7,039 bases of DNA from CAYQZD01 sp964421875 (lineage in GTDB: Bacteria; Electryoneota; Tariuqbacteria; Tariuqbacterales; Tariuqbacteraceae). The number at the start of each line of letters is the position of its first letter. Position 1 is the first letter of the stretch. Below the pieces are notes generated by a model. The model did no database searches and was not told where the DNA came from. It was given only the letters and a program-made list of their open reading frames with translations. This document shows, one piece after another, positions 1 through 5,947 of the stretch. Both the position numbers and the translations under genes were made by a program. The stretch spans positions 1 through 7,039 of the forward strand of contig CAYQZD010000160.1 of the NCBI GenBank assembly GCA_964421875.1, given 5' to 3'.

Positions 1-25
1 CTGTCAGAAAATGAGCTTAAGGATT

Positions 26-134
26 GTCATGCTGAACGAAGTGAATCATCTCCAATTAGTATAAACATAGTAATTATAGATTATTAGAATTGGAGATTCT
101 TCGCTCCGATGCTTCGCATCGGGCTCAGAATGAC
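26..134. repeat. Imperfect inverted repeat with nested hairpin (GTCAT...ATGAC ends)
   Basis: The left arm begins GTCATGCTGAAC at 26 and runs to CTCCAATT at 50-57. The right arm begins AATTGGAG at 88-95 and ends CAGAATGAC at 126-134. The two arms are complementary at both ends. The right arm carries an extra small palindrome, CCGATGC-TTC-GCATCGG (106-122), that the left arm lacks. The loop between the arms (58-87) is very AT-rich. This resembles the short GTCATTCTGAGC-type intergenic hairpins seen in many bacterial genomes. No coding potential is convincing here. Downstream, two near-identical 19-base direct repeats starting GACATTCTCGG lie at 132-150 and 173-191, with 17 of 19 bases the same. 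Confidence 0.7.
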
Positions 135-192
135 ATTCTCGGACAGTCTGTTCGCGGGAATGACAAATTCGGGACATTCTCGGCCAGACTGA

Positions 193-269
193 CAGCTGGA
201 ATTATACCTGAAAAGAAGGATCAGCCGTACGGCTGATGACGCAGGCGTTTCAAATCGGTAAAGAGTCAC
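193..269 (+). repeat. Right half of dispersed hairpin element (copy A)
   Basis: Bases 193-269 align without gaps to 5379-5455 of copy C. Over 210-269 I count 53 of 60 identical positions. The block contains the perfect 16-base palindrome TCAGCCGTACGGCTGA (221-236), then the conserved right arm that ends AAAGAGTCAC where other copies end AAAGTGTTAC. The matching left terminal arm is not visible. It either lies before base 1, which would make this a longer variant that also holds the 26-134 hairpin, or it has been lost. The repeat ends 40 bases before prs. Confidence 0.75.
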
Positions 270-309
270 CTCTTTAATTAGTGGTCGTTAACAACCATAT
301 ATTATCTAA

Positions 310-1242
310 ATGAACAAGCTCAGTATATTTTCCGGCGGCGCCAGCATATCGCTTTCTCGGCGAATCGCCGCTTATTTGGGGACAGAACTGGGGGCTCTGG
401 AACGGGTGAGGTTTTCCGACGGTGAAATCTGGATTAAGTTCAACCAGAATATTCGGGGGACCGACGTTTTTCTGATCCAGTCACTTTATCCTCCGGCGGA
501 GAATATCCTCGAACTTTTATTTATGATCGACGCTGCGAAACGGGCTTCCGCCAGTCGTATTACGGCAGTGATACCTTATTTCGGTTATGCTCGTCAGGAC
601 CGCAAGGACCAGCCCCGGGTAGCTATTTCCTCCAGAGTGATCACCGACTTGCTGACGACAGTGGGGGCTGACAGAGTTTTGACGATGGACCTTCACGTGG
701 ACCAGATTCAGGGGTTCTTCAATATTCCGGTGGACCACCTCTACGCCTCCTACGTATTTGTGGACCCTATCAGGCAGAAGAACATTCCCAAGATATCGGT
801 TGTTGCGCCCGACATTGGTTCGGTGAAGATGGCTTCAGCCTATGCTAAACGTCTCGAGGCGGAGCTTGTAGTGGTTGACAAGCGCCGTCCTCGTCCCAAC
901 GAATCATTTGTGGAGACCATTATCGGCGATGTCAAGGGTCGGAATGTTGTCATTGTCGATGACCTGGTTGACACCGGCGGTTCTTTGGTTGGCGCGGCGG
1001 CTAATCTTAAACAGCGCGGGGCTGAGAGCATCTACGCGGTTGTGAGTCACGCGGTTCTTTCATCGAACGCAGCGGATAAGATTCAGGATTCCCCTATCAG
1101 TGAGCTTCTGATTACTGACACCATCCCGCTTAAGGATTCCCAGAAATACAGTAAAATCAAGGTGATTTCCAGCGCGGATATGTTTGGCGAGGCTATCAAG
1201 AGGATTCATTTCGAGCAATCCATCAGTTCTTTGTTCGTTTGA
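310..1242 (+). CDS. prs: Ribose-phosphate pyrophosphokinase (PRPP synthetase, class I)
   Basis: This cytosolic enzyme makes 5-phosphoribosyl-1-pyrophosphate from ribose 5-phosphate and ATP, feeding purine, pyrimidine, histidine, tryptophan and NAD synthesis. The 310-residue length is typical for the family. Visible landmarks in order are FSDGE (35-39), the PYFGYARQDRK loop (89-99) that contacts ATP, DLH (127-129) with the metal/ATP histidine, the flexible catalytic loop DKRRPR (190-195), and the PRPP-binding loop DDLVDTGGS (217-225), which is DDMIDTGGT or similar in most relatives. The protein is intact. The ATG at 310 gives the right N-terminus, but I see no Shine-Dalgarno site before it. 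An AT-rich stretch (298-305) sits just upstream, so a very short leader is possible. prs upstream of rplY and pth is a common bacterial order. Confidence 0.97.
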   Translation: MNKLSIFSGGASISLSRRIAAYLGTELGALERVRFSDGEIWIKFNQNIRGTDVFLIQSLYPPAENILELLFMIDAAKRASASRITAVIPYFGYARQDRKDQPRVAISSRVITDLLTTVGADRVLTMDLHVDQIQGFFNIPVDHLYASYVFVDPIRQKNIPKISVVAPDIGSVKMASAYAKRLEAELVVVDKRRPRPNESFVETIIGDVKGRNVVIVDDLVDTGGSLVGAAANLKQRGAESIYAVVSHAVLSSNAADKIQDSPISELLITDTIPLKDSQKYSKIKVISSADMFGEAIKRIHFEQSISSLFV

Positions 1243-1283
1243 ATATTCTTTGATTTGTTTTTCGGTAAGATTATAGCTTTTTA

Positions 1284-1373
1284 GAAAAACTATAGCTATC
1301 TGAAGTGATGAGCGAAATGGTCATTCCGGCGTAGCCGGAATGACGAATACGCTTCATATCAGTAAAGTGTTAC
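1284..1373 (+). repeat. Dispersed hairpin element, minimal form (copy B)
   Basis: The left arm starts GAAAAACTATAGC at 1284 and the right arm ends AGTAAAGTGTTAC at 1373. Read against each other as inverted ends they match at 16 of 24 positions. Between them is one perfect 11-base-pair hairpin, GTCATTCCGGC-GTA-GCCGGAATGAC (1320-1344). The 40-base left block has the same length as in copies C and D, which supports common descent. The copy begins 41 bases after the prs stop. An AT-rich imperfect hairpin (about 1272-1294) overlaps its left edge. The rest of the gap to 1513 shows no RNA gene or further repeat that I can recognise. Confidence 0.8.
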
Positions 1374-1513
1374 GCTTCTTCCTAATGAATCACTTATCTA
1401 TCTGTTTATTTGGGGATTAGATTCACTGGCTATTAAGGCTATTTAAATTCACATATATCCCTAATTATTCGGAAGCGGCGTTTAAAATCATAATCACTAA
1501 ATAGGAGTGGGGC

Positions 1514-1876
1514 ATGCCGGTTAAATTCGGCGATGCGGTCATCGATATGGGATTTATTTCCCAGGCTCAATTGAATGAAGCGATTGAACATCAATTGAAG
1601 GGTCGCGCCCAATTGGGTAAAGTTATGTTGAACCTGCGATTGTTGACTCCTGAGCAGGTTCAGACGACCATTGAATTCCAGAATTCTTCGATCGGTAACA
1701 CCTTGAAATTCGGAGACTGCGCACTTAAACTGAATCTGGTTTCTCCCGAAGGCAGGGATAAGGCCGTCAGGTACCAAATCACCTCCAAAGGAATGCTTGG
1801 TGAGATATTGATAGAATTGGGTTATTTGACTGTGAATCAGCGCGATGAGGTTGTTCAAAAACAGATTAAAAGTTAG
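1514..1876 (+). CDS. Stand-alone protein with four MshEN-type repeats (GspE/PilB N-terminal-like)
   Basis: The 120-residue product is made almost wholly of four 24-residue units at 4-27, 33-56, 65-88 and 94-117. Within each pair the units are separated by exactly five residues, and the pairs by eight. Every unit has Gly at its position 3 and Gln at its position 24, with hydrophobic residues at 6-7 and 11-12. This matches the two-motif, five-residue-spacer design of the MshEN domain, found at the N-terminus of type II secretion and type IV pilus ATPases, where it can bind cyclic di-GMP. No ATPase domain, signal peptide or membrane segment is present. The motif's leading Arg is Lys, Gln, Lys and Met here, so nucleotide binding is uncertain. 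A strong AGGAG (1503-1507) sits six bases before the ATG. Lying between prs and rplY is unusual. Function unknown; a regulatory or scaffold role is inference. Confidence 0.85.
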   Translation: MPVKFGDAVIDMGFISQAQLNEAIEHQLKGRAQLGKVMLNLRLLTPEQVQTTIEFQNSSIGNTLKFGDCALKLNLVSPEGRDKAVRYQITSKGMLGEILIELGYLTVNQRDEVVQKQIKS

Positions 1877-1967
1877 AGGGCAAGAATTCGATTGAATACA
1901 TTGTTATTAATAAATTTACGAAGCAATGGTTTGAATTTAGAAACACTTTAAGTTTTTTTAGGTTAAG

Positions 1968-2609
1968 ATGATGGTCGATTTTAAATTATTGGCGACACCT
2001 CGAGATGAAAGAGGTAAGAACGCAATGCGGCGGTTGCGACGCACGGGCCGTGTACCAGGCGTGTTTTACGGTCCGCGATATAAGGACATTCCCCTTTCGG
2101 TCAATGTAAAAGAGCTGGAACGTGCACTTTCCACCAAGCGGGGATTGGTCAATTTGGATATTGAAGGTGTTGGTGAGTATGAGGTTATCGTACGTGAAGT
2201 TCAGCGTGATCCTGCCAGCGAGAAAATCCAGCACATCGACCTATTGGGGATAACCCGCGGCGAAAAGATCACTTCTACCGTTCCTGTCAAGCTATTGGGC
2301 ACTCCCATCGGGGTTAAAGAGGGTGGCATTCTGGAATTTGTCCGCCGCAGTCTCCGTATCGAGTGTCTGCCTAAGGACCTTCCGGAAGAGGTTGATTTGG
2401 ATGTTTCCCAGATAGCGATTGGTGAATCGATTCACGTGGAAGACATATTGGTGGAGAACGTGGTAATCCTCAACAATCCCAAGGGGGCTATCGCGACCGT
2501 TATTCCACCGACAGTCATCAAGACTGAGGTTGAAATAGCGGAGGAAGAAGCTGCAGAAGCCGAGGCTGAAGAGGAAGCCGAGGCAGAGAAGGAATCTACA
2601 GAGGAGTGA
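1968..2609 (+). CDS. rplY: Large-subunit ribosomal protein bL25, long TL5/Ctc form
   Basis: This is the 5S rRNA-binding protein of the 50S subunit. The 213 residues include the L25 domain (about 5-94) with RTGRVPGVFYG (25-35) and VQRDP...HIDLL (78-93), then the C-terminal beta domain of TL5/Ctc proteins (about 101-184) with GTPIGVKEGG (111-120). A tail of almost only Glu and Ala follows (about 187-213). Long L25 proteins are also called general stress protein Ctc. Two ATG codons lie in tandem at 1968 and 1971. The weak AGG at 1960-1962 is five bases from the first and eight from the second, so the second may be the true start. The stop overlaps the pth start, which suggests coupled translation. 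The 91-base gap upstream is AT-rich and may hold a promoter, but I see no clear one. Confidence 0.95.
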   Translation: MMVDFKLLATPRDERGKNAMRRLRRTGRVPGVFYGPRYKDIPLSVNVKELERALSTKRGLVNLDIEGVGEYEVIVREVQRDPASEKIQHIDLLGITRGEKITSTVPVKLLGTPIGVKEGGILEFVRRSLRIECLPKDLPEEVDLDVSQIAIGESIHVEDILVENVVILNNPKGAIATVIPPTVIKTEVEIAEEEAAEAEAEEEAEAEKESTEE

Positions 2610-3205
2610 TGGGCTTCAGTCCGATATTGATTGCCGGTTTGGGGAATCCCGGTCCGGAATACCGTGGCACCTGGCATAACCTTGGTTTCCGCGCCGTGGA
2701 GAAACTCGCTTCGGATTACAATGTGGATTTTCAAGCGGGGAAGGGTGAATTTTTCTTTGCCGCTCACAGGATTTCCGGGGGGCGCATCTTCATAATGAAA
2801 TCCACCAGTTTTATGAACCTTTCCGGCCGTCCCATACTCGATTTTGTTGAACGCGAAGATCTTTTTCACAACAACATTCTTGTGGTATGCGACGACATCA
2901 ATCTTCCTCTGGGTAAGATACGAATTCGCGGTCAGGGCAGCGACGGGGGTCATAAGGGTTTGTCTTCGGTGATATATTACCTGGGGACCGATAATTTTCC
3001 GCGTCTCAGGCTGGGCATCCGGCCCGATTTCGAGGTTGACGACCTCAGCGAGTACGTTTTGTCCGAGATACCTGAGAAGCTGGCTGAGCCGGTGGAGGAT
3101 ATGTTGGTGAAAGCCGCCGGGGCTTTGGATTGTTTCATCCGCGAGGGATTGACCCGGGCGATGAACCTTTACAACCGTTATGAAGAGCCCAGCGTGATGG
3201 AATGA
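2609..3205 (+). CDS. pth: Peptidyl-tRNA hydrolase (Pth family)
   Basis: Pth cleaves peptidyl-tRNA that drops off ribosomes, recycling tRNA in the cytosol. Counting from the upstream GTG (199 residues), the family signature is clear: GLGNPGPEY with Asn14, the catalytic His24 in TWHN, FMN (69-71) in KSTSFMNLSG, Asp96 in CDDINLPLG, and GSDGGHKGL (111-119). These correspond to E. coli Asn10, His20, Met67/Asn68 and Asp93. The usual Asn of GGHNGL is Lys117 here, and the usual Arg before the catalytic His is Trp23. Both look like family variation rather than decay. The ATG at 2609 overlaps the rplY stop as TGATG; an in-frame GTG at 2606 is the alternative, adding one residue. The order rplY-pth is widely conserved, and the overlap implies one transcript. 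Confidence 0.96.
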   Translation: MGFSPILIAGLGNPGPEYRGTWHNLGFRAVEKLASDYNVDFQAGKGEFFFAAHRISGGRIFIMKSTSFMNLSGRPILDFVEREDLFHNNILVVCDDINLPLGKIRIRGQGSDGGHKGLSSVIYYLGTDNFPRLRLGIRPDFEVDDLSEYVLSEIPEKLAEPVEDMLVKAAGALDCFIREGLTRAMNLYNRYEEPSVME

Positions 3206-3253
3206 ATTAATTAGAAGACTAATCAAATAAAATAAACAGACTGGGGGAAACTA

Positions 3254-3286
3254 ATGTTTAACCCGAGAGGTGTAAATGGGATTTAA
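3254..3286 (+). promoter_or_regulatory. Possible 10-codon upstream ORF overlapping the hppA start
   Basis: An ATG at 3254 opens a short frame encoding MFNPRGVNGI and ends with TAA at 3284-3286. It is in a different frame from hppA and overlaps its first 11 bases. A purine-rich GGGGG (3242-3246) sits seven bases before this ATG, about where a ribosome-binding site should be. hppA's own site, GAGAGGT (3265-3271), lies inside the small frame. Translation of the short frame could help or hinder hppA initiation. A chance ATG is equally possible. Confidence 0.25.
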
Positions 3287-5327
3287 TCAACTACTCATCA
3301 TCGTTCCTTTCTTCGGGATTTTAGCGTTGCTTTTCGCTTGGATTAAGAGCGGTTCCGTTGCTAAAAAAGATCCCGGAAATGATAAAATGCAGGAAATCGC
3401 CGGTCACATTCGCGAAGGCGCAATGGCTTTCCTGGGACGCGAATACCGTGTTCTGGCGCTGTTCGTCATCGTAGTTGCGGTGATTATGGCTGTAGCCTAC
3501 TACAGCAAAGATCCTCAATCGGAGAACAGCTCACTCATCGCACTCTCCTTTGTGGTTGGAGCCATTTGCTCAGGTTTGGCGGGCATTTTTGGTATGCGTG
3601 TCGCTACCAAAGCTAACGTCCGCACCGCTAACGCGGCTCGGAAAGGGTTGTCCGGAGCTTTGAACATCGCCTTCGCCGGAGGCACCGTAATGGGTATGAG
3701 TGTAGTGGGGCTTGCGGTTTTGGGCCTTGGGCTGCTGCTGCTGGTTTACAAGGCGGTGTTTTTAACCGCTGACGGCGCTACAAACTTCACCAAAGTGCTG
3801 AACGTCATCACGGGCTTTTCGCTTGGCGCATCATCCATTGCGCTGTTTGCCCGCGTGGGCGGAGGCATTTACACCAAAGCGGCCGATGTGGGCGCGGATT
3901 TGGTGGGCAAGGTTGAAGCCGGTATCCCTGAGGACGACCCCCGCAATCCCGCGGTTATCGCTGACAATGTGGGCGACAACGTGGGCGACGTCGCCGGGAT
4001 GGGCGCGGACTTGTTCGAATCTTTCGTCGGTTCCATCGTCGGGGCTATGGTTTTAGGCTGGGGAGTGTTCCAATCCACGGAATTGGTCATTCTTCCTCTG
4101 GTATTAGCCGGGGTGGGAATAATCGTATCCATCCTGGGCACCTTTGTAGTCAGGACTAAGGAGGGCGGCAACCCCCAGGCCGCTTTAAACACCGGCACTT
4201 TCGGCGCTGGAATCCTGATGGTTGTGGTCAGCATCCCCATCATCTGGTGGCTGGTGCCCAAGGGGCTTAGCATCAATGCTTTGGGAATTTTCATCGCCAC
4301 CATCGCCGGACTCGCCGCGGGAATCGCTATTGGACTCACTACCGAGTACTACACATCCGAATCCAAAAAGCCCGCGCGGAACATCGCTAAACAATCCGAG
4401 ACCGGTCCCGCCACCAACATCATCGCCGGCTTAGCCCTCGGAATGAGGTCCACTGCTCTGCCTATCATTTACATTGCGGCGGCCATCATTTTATCCTACT
4501 ATTTTGCCGGACTCTACGGCATCGCCATTGCCGCTTTAGGAATGCTTTCCACTACCGGAATCCAGCTTGCGGTCGACGCCTACGGTCCTGTGGCGGATAA
4601 CGCCGGAGGCATCACCGAGATGGCAGGTTTGGGCTCCGACGTCCGCGCCCGCACCGACAAGTTGGACGCTGTAGGCAACACCACCGCCGCTATCGGCAAG
4701 GGTTTCGCCATCGGCTCCGCCGCCCTCACGGCGCTTGCGCTCTTCAGCGCTTTCCGCACTCAAGCGGACGTGAAGATAATCGACGTGTCCAATCCCTATG
4801 TGATGGCCGGGCTCTTTTTCGGCGCGATGATGCCTTTCCTTTTCAGTTCCATGGCGATGAAGGCTGTGGGCGAAGCTGCTTTTGAGATGATTGAAGAAGT
4901 GCGCCGTCAGTTTAAAAACATCCCCGGCTTAATGGAGGGGAAAGCGAAGGCAGATTTCGCCAAGTGCGTTGACATCTCCACCGCTGCCGCTATTAAGCGT
5001 ATGGTGATTCCGGGATTGCTGGCAGTTAGCATTCCGGTGATATTCGGCATCATTAACAAGTATGCGCTTGGGGGATTACTGGCTGGCGTCACCGTCACCG
5101 GGGTTTTGATGGCTGTTTTTCAGGCTAACGCCGGCGGCGCCTGGGATAACGCTAAGAAGCATATCGAAGGCGGCGCTTTTGGCGGTAAAGGTTCCGACCC
5201 CCACAAAGCCGCTGTGGTCGGCGACACGGTGGGCGACCCCTTCAAGGATACTTCCGGACCGTCTCTCAATATTCTCATCAAGCTTATGTCGGTAGTATCC
5301 CTGGTGATCGCTCCTTTGATTAGGTAG
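3276..5327 (+). CDS. hppA: Membrane ion-translocating pyrophosphatase, K+-dependent class
   Basis: This integral membrane pump hydrolyses pyrophosphate and moves Na+ and/or H+ across the membrane. The 683 residues fall in the family's range, with many hydrophobic segments and no break. The substrate site is visible as DVGADLVGKVE (204-214), the Asp-rich DNVGDNVGDVAG stretch before Asp245, and GDTVGDPFKDTSGP near the C-terminus. In GNTTAAIGKG, Ala471 and Gly474 mark the K+-dependent class; K+-independent enzymes have Lys at the first position. Glu248 in DLFES is at the position of the Na+-pump glutamate of Thermotoga maritima (Glu246), one helix turn from the plant H+-pump glutamate. This favours Na+ or mixed transport but does not prove it. 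Asp658 and Lys669 match the plant ion-gate pair Asp731 and Lys742. GAGAGGT (3265-3271) supports the ATG. Third codon positions in the middle look richer in C than in the neighbouring genes. Confidence 0.97.
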   Translation: MGFNQLLIIVPFFGILALLFAWIKSGSVAKKDPGNDKMQEIAGHIREGAMAFLGREYRVLALFVIVVAVIMAVAYYSKDPQSENSSLIALSFVVGAICSGLAGIFGMRVATKANVRTANAARKGLSGALNIAFAGGTVMGMSVVGLAVLGLGLLLLVYKAVFLTADGATNFTKVLNVITGFSLGASSIALFARVGGGIYTKAADVGADLVGKVEAGIPEDDPRNPAVIADNVGDNVGDVAGMGADLFESFVGSIVGAMVLGWGVFQSTELVILPLVLAGVGIIVSILGTFVVRTKEGGNPQAALNTGTFGAGILMVVVSIPIIWWLVPKGLSINALGIFIATIAGLAAGIAIGLTTEYYTSESKKPARNIAKQSETGPATNIIAGLALGMRSTALPIIYIAAAIILSYYFAGLYGIAIAALGMLSTTGIQLAVDAYGPVADNAGGITEMAGLGSDVRARTDKLDAVGNTTAAIGKGFAIGSAALTALALFSAFRTQADVKIIDVSNPYVMAGLFFGAMMPFLFSSMAMKAVGEAAFEMIEEVRRQFKNIPGLMEGKAKADFAKCVDISTAAAIKRMVIPGLLAVSIPVIFGIINKYALGGLLAGVTVTGVLMAVFQANAGGAWDNAKKHIEGGAFGGKGSDPHKAAVVGDTVGDPFKDTSGPSLNILIKLMSVVSLVIAPLIR

Positions 5328-5330
5328 TTT

Positions 5331-5455
5331 GTAACACTATAGCTTTCTGAAGTAGTAGGCAAGATAGTCATTCCGGCACAGCCGGAATCCTTCCGGAGAA
5401 GAAGGATTAGCCGTACGGCTGATGACGCTTGCGTTTCAAATCGATAAAGTGTTAC
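5331..5455 (+). repeat. Dispersed hairpin element with terminal inverted repeats, full form (copy C)
   Basis: The element begins GTAACACTATAGC and ends ATAAAGTGTTAC. The outer eight bases are perfectly complementary, and about 16 of the first 21 pair overall. Inside, GTCAT (5367-5371) faces ATGAC (5422-5426) and encloses three hairpins: ATTCCGGC-ACA-GCCGGAAT (5370-5388), ATCCTTC...GAAGGAT (5387-5407) and the near-palindrome TTAGCCGTACGGCTGA (5407-5422). The layout is cruciform or cloverleaf-like. It lies three bases after the hppA stop. No protein is encoded, which fits a non-autonomous miniature element. I see no target-site duplication. In RNA it would be a strong 3' structure that could stop transcription or protect the hppA message. 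Confidence 0.85.
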
Positions 5456-5480
5456 AGTAATGTTAAATTGAATCTTCAGC

Positions 5481-5506
5481 AGGCGGGGATATTGAAGTCC
5501 CCGCCT
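5481..5506 (+). terminator. GC-rich hairpin between hppA and the ybjQ-like gene
   Basis: AGGCGGGGA (5481-5489) pairs perfectly with TCCCCGCCT (5498-5506) around an eight-base loop. This is the strongest simple stem in the gap. Only TTGAATAATT follows, not a proper U run, so it is a weak candidate for intrinsic termination of hppA transcription. It could equally be a leader structure of the next gene, whose ribosome-binding site GAGGT (5522-5526) is 15 bases downstream. Confidence 0.45.
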
Positions 5507-5530
5507 TGAATAATTAAGCGTGAGGTAGAA

Positions 5531-5857
5531 ATGCTCGTTCTCACCACCCATAGTATCGAGGGTAAGAAGATAGTCAAGCATATTGGTCTGGTCACCGGCG
5601 AAGCCATAATGGGCGCCAATATTTTTAAAGACCTTTTCGCCGGTATCCGAGACATTGTCGGCGGCCGGTCCGCCACCTATGAGCGGGAACTGCGGCGCGC
5701 CAAGGACCTTGCGGTAGATGAGATGTCCCAGCACTGCCAAGAACAGGGCGGAAACGCGGTCATCGCCGTGGACCTCGACTATGAAACCATCAGCACCGGC
5801 GGCGGCACGAATATGTTAATGGTAAGCGCCAGCGGAACCGCCGTAGTTTTTGAGTAG
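5531..5857 (+). CDS. YbjQ/UPF0145 family protein
   Basis: The 108-residue length matches this family of small soluble proteins, which form ring-like oligomers and have no firmly assigned biochemical role. Family motifs are clear: VTGEAIMGAN (21-30), DIVGGRSATYE (41-51) and GGNAVIAVDLDYE (73-85). There is no signal peptide or membrane segment. GAGGT (5522-5526) sits four to five bases before the ATG. The gene stands alone between the repeat/hairpin region and the rpsF leader, so it is probably not in an operon with hppA. In many bacteria pth is followed by ychF and then rpsF; here hppA and this gene occupy that space. Confidence 0.9.
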   Translation: MLVLTTHSIEGKKIVKHIGLVTGEAIMGANIFKDLFAGIRDIVGGRSATYERELRRAKDLAVDEMSQHCQEQGGNAVIAVDLDYETISTGGGTNMLMVSASGTAVVFE

Positions 5858-5901
5858 TATTATTAACGACCGATTAATTAATTACTTATTAGAACTTGTT
5901 A

Positions 5902-5940
5902 ACCCTGCTCCCGCTAAGGGGGCTGTGAATCCGAAGGGGT
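5902..5940 (+). promoter_or_regulatory. Candidate S6:S18-binding leader of rpsF
   Basis: The RNA can fold into a lower stem, ACCCT (5902-5906) with GGGGT (5936-5940), stacked directly on an upper stem, GCTCCC (5907-5912) with GGGGGC (5918-5923), closed by a five-base loop. On the 3' side the two stems are separated by a 12-base bulge that contains CCG (5931-5933). This agrees with the known bacterial rpsF leader, where a bulged CCG is bound by the S6:S18 complex as in 16S rRNA. The 3' strand of the lower stem is the GGGG of the rpsF ribosome-binding site, so a closed stem would block initiation. Both stems include G-U pairs. The fold was done by eye. Confidence 0.65.
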
Positions 5941-5947
5941 GATAAAA

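Noticed and set aside
84..269. 61-codon open frame on the - strand upstream of prs
   Set aside because: It is wholly within hairpin repeat DNA and has no family resemblance beyond the other repeat copy.
1439..1858. 139-codon open frame on the - strand opposite the MshEN-like gene
   Set aside because: The + strand frame has a clear ribosome-binding site and regular 24-residue repeats; the antisense frame has neither.
1942..1950. AACACTTTA upstream of rplY, matching the repeat end sequence
   Set aside because: Only nine bases match and no hairpin or second arm is nearby, so it is probably chance in AT-rich DNA.
3210..3223. Small stem ATTAG-AAGA-CTAAT after pth as a terminator
   Set aside because: The five AT-rich pairs are too weak and no U run follows.
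2432..3226. 264-codon open frame on the - strand opposite rplY and pth
   Set aside because: It lies antisense to the strongly supported pth and the end of rplY, has no recognisable domain, and the acidic-tail codons read backwards as a low-complexity Ser/Ala run.
5120..5740. 206-codon open frame on the - strand across the hppA end, repeat C and the ybjQ start
   Set aside because: It spans two real genes and a non-coding repeat. Its middle resembles the frame at 84-269 only because both read through copies of the same repeat.
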